This document shows positions 22,068 through 34,887 of a DNA stretch of 64,000 bases, one piece after another. The stretch lies in NCBI GenBank assembly GCA_024704765.1, contig JAKMXF010000302.1, forward strand, positions 310,001-374,000. Direction: 5' to 3'. Positions within the stretch are counted from its first letter, which is position 1; the number at the start of each line of letters is the position of its first letter. The DNA is from Oopsacas minuta (lineage: Eukaryota; Porifera; Hexactinellida; Lyssacinosida; Leucopsacidae). The notes beneath the pieces were generated by a model. It was not told where the DNA came from. It did no database searches and was given only the letters and a program-made list of their open reading frames with translations. Position numbers and translations under genes: made by a program.

Positions 22068-23285
22068 CTAGTATTGAGGAATTGATGGGTCAACTAATTG
22101 AGACCATAGATGGATCCCTCCAATAACATCTTTAATAACACGATATGGTTTGTAGTCTTTCAGCAAAAATATGTTATCATTAACCAATTTAACTGCTTTC
22201 TGTGAATCGTTTCCATGATGGCATAAGAAGAAAATATTCTTGTTTAAATCAGTTACAATATTATCCAATAGTATGACAGGTTCCTTAGCATTTGACAGCT
22301 CTTCAAGTGGGATATTAATCGAGTTTGACAAGTGACATATATCATATTCTACCTTCTTTCTACAGTCAACTATAAGAAAACTATCTTTGTCAATTCTTTG
22401 CAATAATTCTACTGTAATCCTATCTTCCTCATTTAAAATAGACAAATTCAAACATTTGTCGTTTGGCTTCGAACCACAGAATTTAACATAATCAACGAGA
22501 CCAGTAATCTCAGGATTATTACCACAAACTTTACAGTTAATAGTTCTGCTTCTAAGCTTAACTGTTGTAAAACTACCTCTCAAACCGTCATACAAAAGTA
22601 GCCGACCACTATATGACACTTCCAATCCTGTTAGTATCTTGATGGTCTCAAGAGCTTGTAGGCTACCTATAACACCCGGAACAACCCCGAGTACACCTCC
22701 ATCTGAGCAGTTTGTAACCGTCTCTGGGGGAGGAGGGGCTGGGAAGAGACATCTGTAACAGGGTCCCCCTTGGTAATGATACACAGTAAGTTGGCCCTCG
22801 AATCTCAATGCACTACCAGACACCAGAGGTCTATCTAATAACACACTTAAGTCATTTAGAAGATAGCGAGTAGCTACATTATCAGTAGCATCTAAGATGA
22901 CGTCATAATCTCTGGCTATATCTATTGCATTATCACTTGTAAGTATCGTTTGGTAGCAATTTACGGTTACATTAGAGTTTAGCCGAGTCATAGCTTCTTT
23001 CGCGGAAGCAACTTTAGATTGTCCTACTCCATTTTCTGAGTATAAAACCTGTCTATGGAGATTAGCTATATCAACTCTATCATAATCAACTAGACCTAGG
23101 GTCCCTATACCAGCTGCAGCAAGATACGTAGCAGCTGGACAACCTAGACCCCCCACACCTACAATAAGACAAGACCCATGTTTGAGTTTAGATTGAGAGG
23201 AAGGACCAAACTCATCCAATATAAGTTGTCTACTGTATCTGGTGATATCACTGTTGGTAAGATCGTGTGAAGAACTTGAAGCCAT
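22068..23285 (-). CDS. MOCS3: Adenylyltransferase and sulfurtransferase MOCS3 (Uba4)
   Basis: MOCS3/Uba4 activates the C-termini of the ubiquitin-like proteins URM1 and MOCS2A and then passes sulfur to them, for tRNA wobble thiolation and molybdenum cofactor synthesis. The 405-residue cytosolic protein has an E1-type ThiF/MoeB domain (about 12-260) with the nucleotide loop GVGGLG (43-48), zinc cysteines C176/C179 and C251/C254, and the E1-like active-site C193 in NCSDGGVLG. The rhodanese domain (about 290-400) has the catalytic loop CHHGNDSQ with C355; the family usually has Arg next to this Cys, here His. The N-terminal extension is shorter than in human (460 residues). Single exon, starting 155 bp downstream of the MCM6 stop on the same strand. 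Confidence 0.95.
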   Translation of the reverse strand: MASSSSHDLTNSDITRYSRQLILDEFGPSSQSKLKHGSCLIVGVGGLGCPAATYLAAAGIGTLGLVDYDRVDIANLHRQVLYSENGVGQSKVASAKEAMTRLNSNVTVNCYQTILTSDNAIDIARDYDVILDATDNVATRYLLNDLSVLLDRPLVSGSALRFEGQLTVYHYQGGPCYRCLFPAPPPPETVTNCSDGGVLGVVPGVIGSLQALETIKILTGLEVSYSGRLLLYDGLRGSFTTVKLRSRTINCKVCGNNPEITGLVDYVKFCGSKPNDKCLNLSILNEEDRITVELLQRIDKDSFLIVDCRKKVEYDICHLSNSINIPLEELSNAKEPVILLDNIVTDLNKNIFFLCHHGNDSQKAVKLVNDNIFLLKDYKPYRVIKDVIGGIHLWSQLVDPSIPQY

Positions 23286-23440
23286 TAGCTATATTGAACT
23301 TACTAAGAATACAATTCAAACAATTAAAACACTTAAGTAGCTGTCAAAACAAATGGAATAATTAAGATTTATACAAAGTGATTAATTGCCAACAGCTGAA
23401 CACAAGTGATAAGTTGTAAACACAAACAAGCTAATAATAC

Positions 23441-26483
<3,043 letters not shown>

Positions 26484-26643
26484 AGTCCACTATGTGTGTA
26501 ACTACTTAAAAGAAATAAACAACTAAATACACCATGGAAACGAACCAATTTTGGATAATATGTAATACGTATATTGAAACCTGTATTTACAAGAGCTTGC
26601 TAGTATAGTATTCAAAGCAATCAATAGACATACAAATAATGGA

Positions 26644-28814
26644 CTATGGATTACTGTCTACATGATTCTCAACTTCACTGCTCTCTCCATTCTCTCCCTT
26701 GGCGGGATTATCAATTACTTTATACCGGTATTGGAGTTTGATATCAGTAGGACTTTTCCATATTTGGTATTTAATACTTCGCATATCTAAGTCAAGACTT
26801 AATACTTGACCGTTACACATAATTTCCATCAAGTTGGCGGCCTGGTCTCCTTCAGGAACAGTCTTATGAATCTGCTCATAAGTGTAGTCTATTATTTTAC
26901 GAATAGAGACCGTGTCACATCCGTTAAGACGAGTAGGACATGATGGACTGAATAGACTAGCAGTTTTCTGACTAGCAACCGATTTATGTGGCGCTATTGT
27001 AAAGTTAATCTTGGTTTGCTGAGGGAGATCACTATGTAGAAGATAGTTAAGTGCCCATAATGGCAGGTGCTTTTTAAGTTTCTCTCTTTCAACTTCTTCA
27101 GCTGTATCTCTAGCAAACATCCTACATATTACAGTACCAGAATCATCTGAGTCTGTTAAGAGAATAGGAGTATGTCCTGGTACATTTAGAAATCCACTAT
27201 TTAAGGCGTTCTCATCCTTTTCAAATCCCTCATTATCTTCCTTGTTATTCGCTTGATTAAATTTCACAAACTCATCGAATACACCTTTCAGTACCAGACA
27301 ACCCAGATTGTATTTCATACTAGCTTTATCCTTTCCAGGGAGTTCTGTTTGAGAAGCTAAAATCCAAGCAGAATTCCAACCAACTTCATCAATACAGATT
27401 GTTATGAGACCAGTTTTGATACGTACAGTGAACCAATTGGGGATCATGTTATTCAACATTTTCCTCTCAACTTCTTCGCGATAAGTCTGTAGCTCACCCT
27501 TGCCTTTAGTCTCTATGAACTTTGCAAACATAACATCCCATAACTGTACGTCACCTGACGTATCCTTGGTTAAAATATGTCTCCGATCTTTTAAAATTGA
27601 GAAATCTTTAATCCTTGGTTTTCCTGGGATAATCTTGACTGGCTGTTTAGGAACTGTATGACTAGGAGCAATAGCATTACTTTGTGTTATTCCATCTAAA
27701 CCAGATAGATTTAGCTTCCAACCTCTAACAGTAGAGCTAGTAGTTGCTACCCAGAGAAGAGAGTCTTGTTCATCAATACAGAAGCTAAGAATTGAACAGG
27801 ATTCTTGTATTATGAGTTTAGTTACTTGAGTTGTAATATCCACCCAATAGATTGCACCATCTTTCAAACCAACTAGAAACTGATCGAATTCACCTATCAA
27901 TAAATCAATAAATAAATAAATAAATAAATAAATAGACAGGTGAATAAAGTAACTGAAAATGAATTTACTAAAATTACAATTGGTTTCATATTTAGCTCAC
28001 CTAATGGCATAATAATCCAGACACTATCAGGCATAGGAATCGTGAACAAACATCTCTGTTGAGATATAGACCATACTTTTAAAGTGTTATCAGAAGATCC
28101 GGATATACATAGAGTACCATCATTATTAATAGCAAAAGTTCTAACATTGTCAGAGTGTCCACGGAGTTGTATCATACTGTCCTTTTGAGAGCCCCTCGGG
28201 TCCCAAACTCTTATGAATTTCTCAGTAGATCCACTCACAACTAGGCTACAATCAGGTGTAGTAGCTATACTGTAAATAGAATTCTTATGACCAGATAACT
28301 TAATCATCGGAGCTGTAGTATTAATTGTCCTGAGCTCTTCCAGATCCCAGATAAGTATCTGTTTATCTAGCCCAGCTGATACAAATTTGTTCGCAGCATC
28401 AGCATAAGCAAGAGCAGTAACATAGTCTGTATGAGACTGTAGATTACGTATACATGTACCATCACGTATGTCCCATACCTTGATAGTTGTATCAGACGAT
28501 CCACTGACTAGGATATTATTATCAGCTGATAAGAAGATGGAATTTACCCAGTCTGAGTGTTCATCCATGCACTGAGTACATTTTATACTACTCTCTCCTA
28601 CTGGAGGATTTGATGAACATTTCCACGTACGAATTATGGAATCACGTCCAGCTGTGTATAGTAACCTATTCGAGCTGTCAAACTGTAGACAGTTTACACC
28701 TGCTCGGTTCTGAAGTTCTTCTGGTTCTCGTAATATGTAAGAGATTGTTACTCTCTTCTTGCTCCCACTAGACCCCAGGCCCCCTTTGGTGTCAGGCCGC
28801 GTCTTATCAGACAT
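26644..28814 (-). CDS. WDR48: WD repeat protein 48 (UAF1), deubiquitinase activator
   Basis: WDR48 binds and activates USP1, USP12 and USP46 in DNA repair and endosomal sorting. Exons (minus): 28814-28001 and 27893-26644, giving 687 residues (human 677). The N-terminal two thirds are WD40 repeats, for example LYTAGRDSIIRTWKC, LVSGSSDTTIKVWDI, FVSAGLDKQILIWDL, VVSGSTEKFIRVWDP and CISGSSDNTLKVWSI. The LKDRRHILTKDTSGDVQLWDV block and the NWFTVRIKTGLITI segment match human. The C-terminal SUMO-like/DUF3337 region ends in the family block LDMRSIKYQIWKS...LQYRYK. The single 107-bp intron contains an AATA tandem repeat (27907-27934). Start is the ATG at 28812-28814. Confidence 0.95.
27907..27934. 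repeat. (AATA)n microsatellite in WDR48 intron
   Basis: Seven perfect copies of AATA directly upstream (plus-strand sense) of the intron body, close to the 3' splice site of the minus-strand gene. Tract length may vary among individuals and could alter the poly-pyrimidine region (T-rich on the transcript strand). Confidence 0.9.
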
Positions 28815-29061
28815 TATTCAATTTCTACTGATATCATATTGATTCTTGTTAACACAAATATAGGAGAAATCAGAAGTGGCCATTGAATAACCTAAGCCGT
28901 GAATTACGTTGTTCACGCCCAATAAGGTTATATCGTATTCATTTACAAAAAACACAAATACACAAATAAATCGTATAATCGACTCTTATATAATCATTAC
29001 ACAAAGATACATTGATAAACAACTAATCACAATAGTAACAAGTCAATTTAACTAAACACAC

Positions 29062-30399
29062 TCAATACAATTGAATACAATTCTCGTTTTTGAGACAAGT
29101 AGCGATAAGTCCCCCGTCTCTCCTTGAACACAACCCCATACAGTATTCGAATTCTCCTACATTGGTACCTTCTCTTCCTATAGTATGCATCAGGGTACCT
29201 TCAGTATCAAACACTTTGATGCAATGATTAAGTCTATCGCTTATGATAAAGTTAAGCCAATGGTCTACTACAAAGAAGTACGGATCATAAACCTGAGCGC
29301 TTTTCCCCTGTGCGATAACATCAAGCTTCAACTCTCCACCTACAGAGAATACATGCATACATATATATCCGTGATCTAGTACTATTACGTCATCATTTGA
29401 GGGTGATATCCTAACGCATCTCGGAGAGTTCAGTTGTGTTTCTCCGAATACTGTTATAAACTTCAATTCCTCTGTGAACACTTGTATTCTGTTATTCTTA
29501 CTATCACATACTAACAAATTACTATGTGTGTTCATAGTTATTCCTTCCGGAAATGAAAACTCTCCCAATTCACTACCAAAATGCCCAATTTTCATCGCTA
29601 CTTCGCCATTAGAAATGCTATAAGATTTAACACAATGCGACCACCACTGAGTAACAAATAGAGTGTCCTTATGGATACACAAGCCCCATGGTTGACTCAT
29701 CTTTCCAGGTCCCTCCTCCTGACCGATGTAATACTTGAAATCGAACTGAGCTGAGTACACATGCACGCGATGATTACCAGAATCAGCAATGAAGATATTC
29801 TTAGTAGCTGGGTCTATAGCAACGTCCCTGGGCTCTTGGAATTCTAACGGACCTGTACCATTCCTTCCGCTTGACTTAACTGGCATAGATACAGAAGTGT
29901 AGTAATCATTACAGGATAAACTAGGATCAGGTGATCCTGAATGATCGCTTAGAGAAGGACCACAATACGATATTTCACCCAGCTGACTAATCCTATGCAT
30001 TATCTCGTCATCTAGCCAACGGAATACTAGAGTTTTCTCTGTTTGTGCATTAATCATTGCTCTAATACAACCTTGATTTTCTTGCGGTGGATTAGTTTCT
30101 TTATGCATTGTAATGAATGAGCTGTCTTGGAAACTGGAATCAGATGATTCAGTGGAATCGACATGTATCCAGCTATCGGTCCTAGTCTTCTCAAACTCAC
30201 CAAGTTCCTTCTCCAATACTCTCTCCTCTTCTCTATGCAACTCCTCAATGTGCTCAACTTCTCTTAACAATTCTTCCCTTCTAGCTCTCGCGGCTACAAT
30301 CACAGTCTCAAACTTCTGGGCAATAATTTCACGTGTCCTACTAGCCCGTGCATAGAAATCGGAGAACTCTTCGTTATTTCGAGGAAACCACTTAGCCAT
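29062..30399 (-). CDS. Coiled-coil NHL-repeat protein (TRIM-NHL-like without RING)
   Basis: A 445-residue single-exon protein. Residues about 15-75 form a charged coiled coil (AARARREELLREVEHIEELHR...). Residues about 175-445 form an NHL beta-propeller: repeated blocks such as EFQEPRDVAIDPATKNIFIADSGNHRVHVYS, FPEGITMNTHSNLLVCDSKNNRIQVF and LNSPRCVRISPSNDDVIVLD. It resembles the C-terminal half of TRIM2/3/32/71 and lin-41, but has no RING finger or B-box, so E3 ligase activity is not expected. A related gene (60686-61930, same architecture) lies in this window. Such RING-less NHL proteins are common in sponges and cnidarians by my general knowledge. The function is unknown: protein or RNA binding is a guess. 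Start ATG at 30397-30399. Confidence 0.85.
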   Translation of the reverse strand: MAKWFPRNNEEFSDFYARASRTREIIAQKFETVIVAARARREELLREVEHIEELHREEERVLEKELGEFEKTRTDSWIHVDSTESSDSSFQDSSFITMHKETNPPQENQGCIRAMINAQTEKTLVFRWLDDEIMHRISQLGEISYCGPSLSDHSGSPDPSLSCNDYYTSVSMPVKSSGRNGTGPLEFQEPRDVAIDPATKNIFIADSGNHRVHVYSAQFDFKYYIGQEEGPGKMSQPWGLCIHKDTLFVTQWWSHCVKSYSISNGEVAMKIGHFGSELGEFSFPEGITMNTHSNLLVCDSKNNRIQVFTEELKFITVFGETQLNSPRCVRISPSNDDVIVLDHGYICMHVFSVGGELKLDVIAQGKSAQVYDPYFFVVDHWLNFIISDRLNHCIKVFDTEGTLMHTIGREGTNVGEFEYCMGLCSRRDGGLIATCLKNENCIQLY

Positions 30400-30927
30400 A
30401 TAAGGAAATAATCGTTCGTTATGTACAGATTATTTAGCTAATTAATCTCGCTTACTTACTTATTATTGGTAAAGCAGTATAATTGGAATTAATAAGGATA
30501 CCTCGAATAGATACAATTAACAAGTTTATGGGTTTATTCCAGTAATAATAGTGTCGTAACTGCTCTCTATTAACTGTTAAGAAATGCAAGAACTGACCTT
30601 TAAGAAGAGGCCATTGCTAAAACATGCCCGAGTAGAGTGATGAATGATTAGGCTTTCCAGACACTAGAAATAGCGATTGGAAGAAGCAATAGACAAGTCT
30701 GTATATTCGTGAACTCTTACTTACGAAGTTGCGATAGTATTTTAATTAGAATACAAAATATGGAGCAAATCATAACACAAACAAATGAATAATACACTTA
30801 ATCATTGGAACCTTTGAAATATATTCAAGTTGATTGCAACTCGTGCTCCTTATTATAAAGCCTTTGAAAGCTAGTTAGATAATCTAGTAAGGACTCTCAG
30901 AATTCAACGACGTTTTCATGAAGGGAT
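30400..30927. other. Intergenic, no gene seen
   Basis: About 528 bp between the start of the NHL gene and the TRAPPC5 stop, both on the minus strand. AT-rich with no supported reading frame or repeat. It probably contains the NHL-gene promoter. Confidence 0.5.
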
Positions 30928-31488
30928 TCATTTGGCTGAGTCGATTTGAAGTTCTCGATCAATTATTTTGCCTTCAAATTCGATTTTGTATGCTACACCT
31001 CTATGAATATGTGCACTAACCTTTGCAGGGAAGAGTGAGCCTCTAAGAAAGCCTTCGATTATTCCAGCTGAGAAATAAGCTGCGTTGAAAGAACCTTTTT
31101 CTTGTGGTACTGATATATATTTATTTACCAATGCTTCCTTCTCAATTAGATAGTAGGTATTTTCAAAGTCAACAGCTCGTTCAATTCCATCTGCTTCCTT
31201 GCCAAATAAATTTCTCCAAAGAGAAGATTTTATGAAGACAAGAATATTCACTATTCTGGTCTCACGTTTCCCATGTTTTTCCCTATGGAAAGTTAGATCA
31301 ATTAACGATCTACCGATTCGTTGCCCCATTTCGGACAGTTTATCCTGTAGTTCTGGAACAGAACTGACCCGTTGATGACTGTATTGTACAATCTCTGAGA
31401 AGAGAAATGCAAATGCGCTCAAATTCACATCACTCTTACCTACCTTAGTCAGTGGTTTGTCTAAATAGAATTTCTTTTGTTGATCCAT
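30928..31488 (-). CDS. TRAPPC5: Trafficking protein particle complex subunit 5 (TRAPPC5/Trs31)
   Basis: TRAPPC5 is a Bet3-family core subunit of the TRAPP vesicle-tethering complexes, which act as Rab exchange factors at the ER-Golgi interface. The 186-residue length fits the family (human 188). The blocks LDKPLTKVGKSDVNLSAFAFLFSEIVQY, IGRSLIDLTFHREK, NILVFIKSSLWRNLFGKEADGIERA and SFNAAYFSAGIIEGFL are close to human. The start MDQQKKFYLDKPL uses the ATG at 31486-31488. No intron is visible. Neither neighbour has an obvious functional link. Confidence 0.97.
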   Translation of the reverse strand: MDQQKKFYLDKPLTKVGKSDVNLSAFAFLFSEIVQYSHQRVSSVPELQDKLSEMGQRIGRSLIDLTFHREKHGKRETRIVNILVFIKSSLWRNLFGKEADGIERAVDFENTYYLIEKEALVNKYISVPQEKGSFNAAYFSAGIIEGFLRGSLFPAKVSAHIHRGVAYKIEFEGKIIDRELQIDSAK

Positions 31489-32072
31489 AAATTAGAGAGA
31501 TAATTTACAGAAATTTCTAATTACAAATTAAATATTACAGTGTAAAGGTTATTGTATTAATCAGGTATACTTCGAAAGCATGGTTTCGATGCAGTTTGTA
31601 TTTATTACTATAAAAGAAAAATTGTTGTTTGTGTCAATACAAATTGGCTCTATGAAGAATGGAAGCTAACGACGCGTTATCAGAAGTATAATCTCGTCAG
31701 CTACATACGAGGCAAGCTATACAGGGATATATTGTCCTTTGAATGCAAATACAGCACTTACATTATAGGAAATGTTCAGGTGAGAAGACAATCCATACTA
31801 TTGAGTTCAGTCGTTATTATTTCGAGTAGAAAGGATTCACAATTTGTATTTCAACTGATTATCTATTTTGTCACTCGAATTTCCCAGTCTTCTAAACTTA
31901 GTAAAATAAGAATAAATTATTCGTGGAATGTCCGAATGTTATAGTCAAACAAATACGTATATATAATACAAATAAATTGCAAGGCAAGAAAATAAGTCAT
32001 AAGAATAGAAATGGCTTGCTTGCTGAATTGAGTCAGTAAAATGCGAGTCTTAGTAGCAACAGTATGTAAGTC
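31489..32072. other. Intergenic, no supported gene
   Basis: About 584 bp. A 70-codon plus-strand frame at 31732-31944 has no recognisable content and probably is chance. No repeat noticed. It likely holds the TRAPPC5 promoter and the 3' region of the secreted hydrolase gene. Confidence 0.5.
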
Positions 32073-34091
32073 TTAAGGCCGAGCCGCAAATCTATTCATT
32101 TCAGCGTTTCTTTTTGTATTGTGGCACTGTGATGGCCATTGCATGTTAACAGAGTGACACTCTCCAGGAGAAATCCCTTCGCCCCTGCCAAAAGGAAGCC
32201 TTGCCTTTCCAACTTCAACTAATCCATCATTCGGCCCTTTCAAAACAACATTTGTACCAAAATTGCAATATTTCTTCCTTTTACCATAAAATGTTCTGTA
32301 AAAATGAACTTCATCCTGAACATATAAAGGAACCTTTGAAAGCCAAGCCTGTGCACCCTCATAAGTTAACTCCAAATTTGACCCGCACATTATTCCAAAG
32401 AAATGACCAATGTCTGCTAATAGCCCAGCTAGAGGGGTACCTTGGTAAGGCGCTCCTACAGTTTGGATCTTACGATCAGTCCCGTTTCCACTCACTGTGT
32501 ACGAATCAAGACCACTATAATAGTAAGAATAGAGATGGACAGAAGCAAGGCCACCTTGTGAATGAGCGACTATACTAAACGCACTGAGATTGTTATCTTC
32601 AGTAAAGTCTATAAGATGTCTTGCAAACTGATCATTTGACAGGGATTGTCCCCAATCTTTGAATGCTATGTAATCAGTAAAATTACCAACCGTAAACGGA
32701 TTCTCTTTCGCGCAGTATCCGTGTACGAGAAGTAGGTTAGGCTGTTGATTCTGTGAATATGATTTTAAACGTTGTTTTGCAAGTATTTGTTGTTGATTTC
32801 TTTTGCAATTAGAAAAGTTTCCAGACATAACAGATTCCTGTATTAACTGGAGGTTAGGTTCTCCAAGGTTAACTTGGAAACTTTGAATTTCGAGAACAGT
32901 TGTAAAGAGATTTAAATCCTCGATTGTTACATTTTTTAGGAAAATAATATTTGGAGGCATTGCATACCGTGTGATCCAATTCGGTTCAATATATATTGGC
33001 AGTAGATAAGATCCTGTTGAGTTTCGTTCTACATCAGTTAGGTGAATTATCCAACATATTGGTACAAGTTCTCCGTCTACTATGCCCCAGATCTCTGAGA
33101 AAACCCGGTAAGTTAAGTCCATCCCTTCCTTCCAATCAATATACAACTCGATTTTGAAATAGCCCTCACTCAAAGTGAATATAGCGTAGTTGTTAAATAC
33201 AAGAGTATTATAAGACACGCCCACTAAATGCCATTGTGTACGAGCAAACTGTATGCCACTCTGAGTCTGTCCACTGACATTTACAAAAACTTTATAAACA
33301 CCCCCGATTGGAGGCATAAATACTCCAGTCAAATGTAACTCTCTTCTTCCAACTCCAGACAGCTGGAAACTAACCAAATTTATATCTTCTTTGTACTTAA
33401 CGCCGTCTGGCTGCAGTACTTCAAGGTTACTACTATACGTCGCCAACTTTGGAATGTATTCATCTAGCTCAGTTTTATAACTTGGCATTGAAACATTTAC
33501 TTTTATATAAACTGGCGTGTTTGTTAATGTAAATTTCTGAACTTGATCTACCTGTGTTTCTAATATAATCTGACTACCATCGAATCCAACAAGAACGTAG
33601 ATAGGGTAAGATTCAACATTATCAAGAAATGCAAATAGAATATATTTCCTGTATGTAACTTTTGCTTGCCATGTACCTACCTTAGGACTAGTAACGATAT
33701 AACTTTTGCAAAGAAATTTAAAATTATCGCTTATTGTGATAACCTCTTGCGCAACAGATAATGAAACAACTGGAATACCACTTGGAGCTTTCAGAGAAAC
33801 TGTGATTCGCTTCATAATCCGTTTCGCGTTATTTTTCATTGGCAGCAGAACACTCACTGACATCTTTTCACAGCTATCAACTGGAAAGGGTATGTATTCA
33901 CTTGAAGAATTAGTAGGCAATGACGATATTGGTAAAAGCAATAAATCAGAGTTCATCGGGAAATAACCAGGATAAAATCTCTCAAACTGGTCTGGGGGAC
34001 CAGATAAATATTTGTATTTGTAGCCAGCTGAAGCCAAACCAAGGAAGATATGTAACAGTGCAAGATATGAAAATTGGGAAAATCTAACCAT
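32073..34091 (-). CDS. Secreted alpha/beta-hydrolase, conditioned-medium-factor/lipase-like
   Basis: A 672-residue single-exon protein with a signal peptide (1-22, ends ASA), about 420 residues of beta-rich N-terminal region with many N-glycosylation sites, and a C-terminal alpha/beta-hydrolase domain. The hydrolase shows LLVHGYC (oxyanion side), the nucleophile elbow AHSQGG (Ser near residue 511), VGAPYQGTPLAG, GPNDGLVEVGKARL and a likely catalytic His in GECHSVNMQW (near 646). This resembles triacylglycerol lipase/PGAP1-like hydrolases. The overall plan, a beta-rich N-terminus plus HSQGG hydrolase, recalls the conditioned medium factor of Dictyostelium, but I am not sure. Substrate unknown. 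It diverges from the acidic precursor gene at 34888. Confidence 0.8.
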   Translation of the reverse strand: MVRFSQFSYLALLHIFLGLASAGYKYKYLSGPPDQFERFYPGYFPMNSDLLLLPISSLPTNSSSEYIPFPVDSCEKMSVSVLLPMKNNAKRIMKRITVSLKAPSGIPVVSLSVAQEVITISDNFKFLCKSYIVTSPKVGTWQAKVTYRKYILFAFLDNVESYPIYVLVGFDGSQIILETQVDQVQKFTLTNTPVYIKVNVSMPSYKTELDEYIPKLATYSSNLEVLQPDGVKYKEDINLVSFQLSGVGRRELHLTGVFMPPIGGVYKVFVNVSGQTQSGIQFARTQWHLVGVSYNTLVFNNYAIFTLSEGYFKIELYIDWKEGMDLTYRVFSEIWGIVDGELVPICWIIHLTDVERNSTGSYLLPIYIEPNWITRYAMPPNIIFLKNVTIEDLNLFTTVLEIQSFQVNLGEPNLQLIQESVMSGNFSNCKRNQQQILAKQRLKSYSQNQQPNLLLVHGYCAKENPFTVGNFTDYIAFKDWGQSLSNDQFARHLIDFTEDNNLSAFSIVAHSQGGLASVHLYSYYYSGLDSYTVSGNGTDRKIQTVGAPYQGTPLAGLLADIGHFFGIMCGSNLELTYEGAQAWLSKVPLYVQDEVHFYRTFYGKRKKYCNFGTNVVLKGPNDGLVEVGKARLPFGRGEGISPGECHSVNMQWPSQCHNTKRNAEMNRFAARP

Positions 34092-34887
34092 AACGAAATA
34101 TTAGCCGATAAAATTTGAAATTTCTGATTATTATACTGTTTATCTTCCAACAATGCTAGAGTTAGCATTTTGTACATCACAAAACTCCCAATATTTATAC
34201 TCAAACAAATAATATCATGATTCCCAGTACTTCTATGAATAAGAACATATTTTTTCGTCAATGCGAAGCGTTAGAAGATTATTCGTAGGTTTCAATAGAT
34301 CGTTCTGAGATACCTCTCTTCAAGTGGAAGCAGTGCAGTGTATCAAGTGGGAAGCGAGTGGAAACATTACATTATCGCATTATCCAGATTCTAAAAGTGC
34401 TTCTAGAATGTGCATTAAAACATTCGATCAAATGTTTGCAAGTTTACATATTTCTACGAATCATAAGTTTTAAACTAAACAAATACGATGCAAATACGAT
34501 ACCATATTAAATCTGTAAATATCATCTCAAGAGCGCTTCAGGGCTTTGGATACGTTCAAAAAATACCATAAATGATCACATAATTGGTTTTTAAATACTG
34601 ATCATGAAGATATAATCTGAATAACAAGATATTATAAGAATCTTGTAAACAAATTTCAGAAGAAGGCAATACTGTAAAAAGCTCAATAAAGCAATAATTC
34701 TGACACAAAACACTCAAATTCTTGCGGTTTCAGAATGCAATTAAAATAATTATCTCAATAATTACGATAATTACTGTAAATTGACCAATAGAATTGAAGG
34801 GTGAAAAATGACTAAATTTACAACAGAATATTTTATGTCAAGGCAACATAAAATGAAGAACACTGAAATGAAGAGAAAAATACGCGA
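34092..34887. other. Intergenic, shared upstream region of two secreted-protein genes
   Basis: About 796 bp between the divergent starts of the hydrolase (minus) and the acidic precursor (plus). It has no supported reading frame. The 102-codon minus frame reaching into it is an upstream shadow of the hydrolase gene. Joint regulation of the two secreted products is possible but not shown. Confidence 0.5.

Noticed and set aside
31732..31944. 70-codon plus-strand frame
   Set aside because: Isolated, AT-driven composition, no motif, no clear neighbours for splicing.
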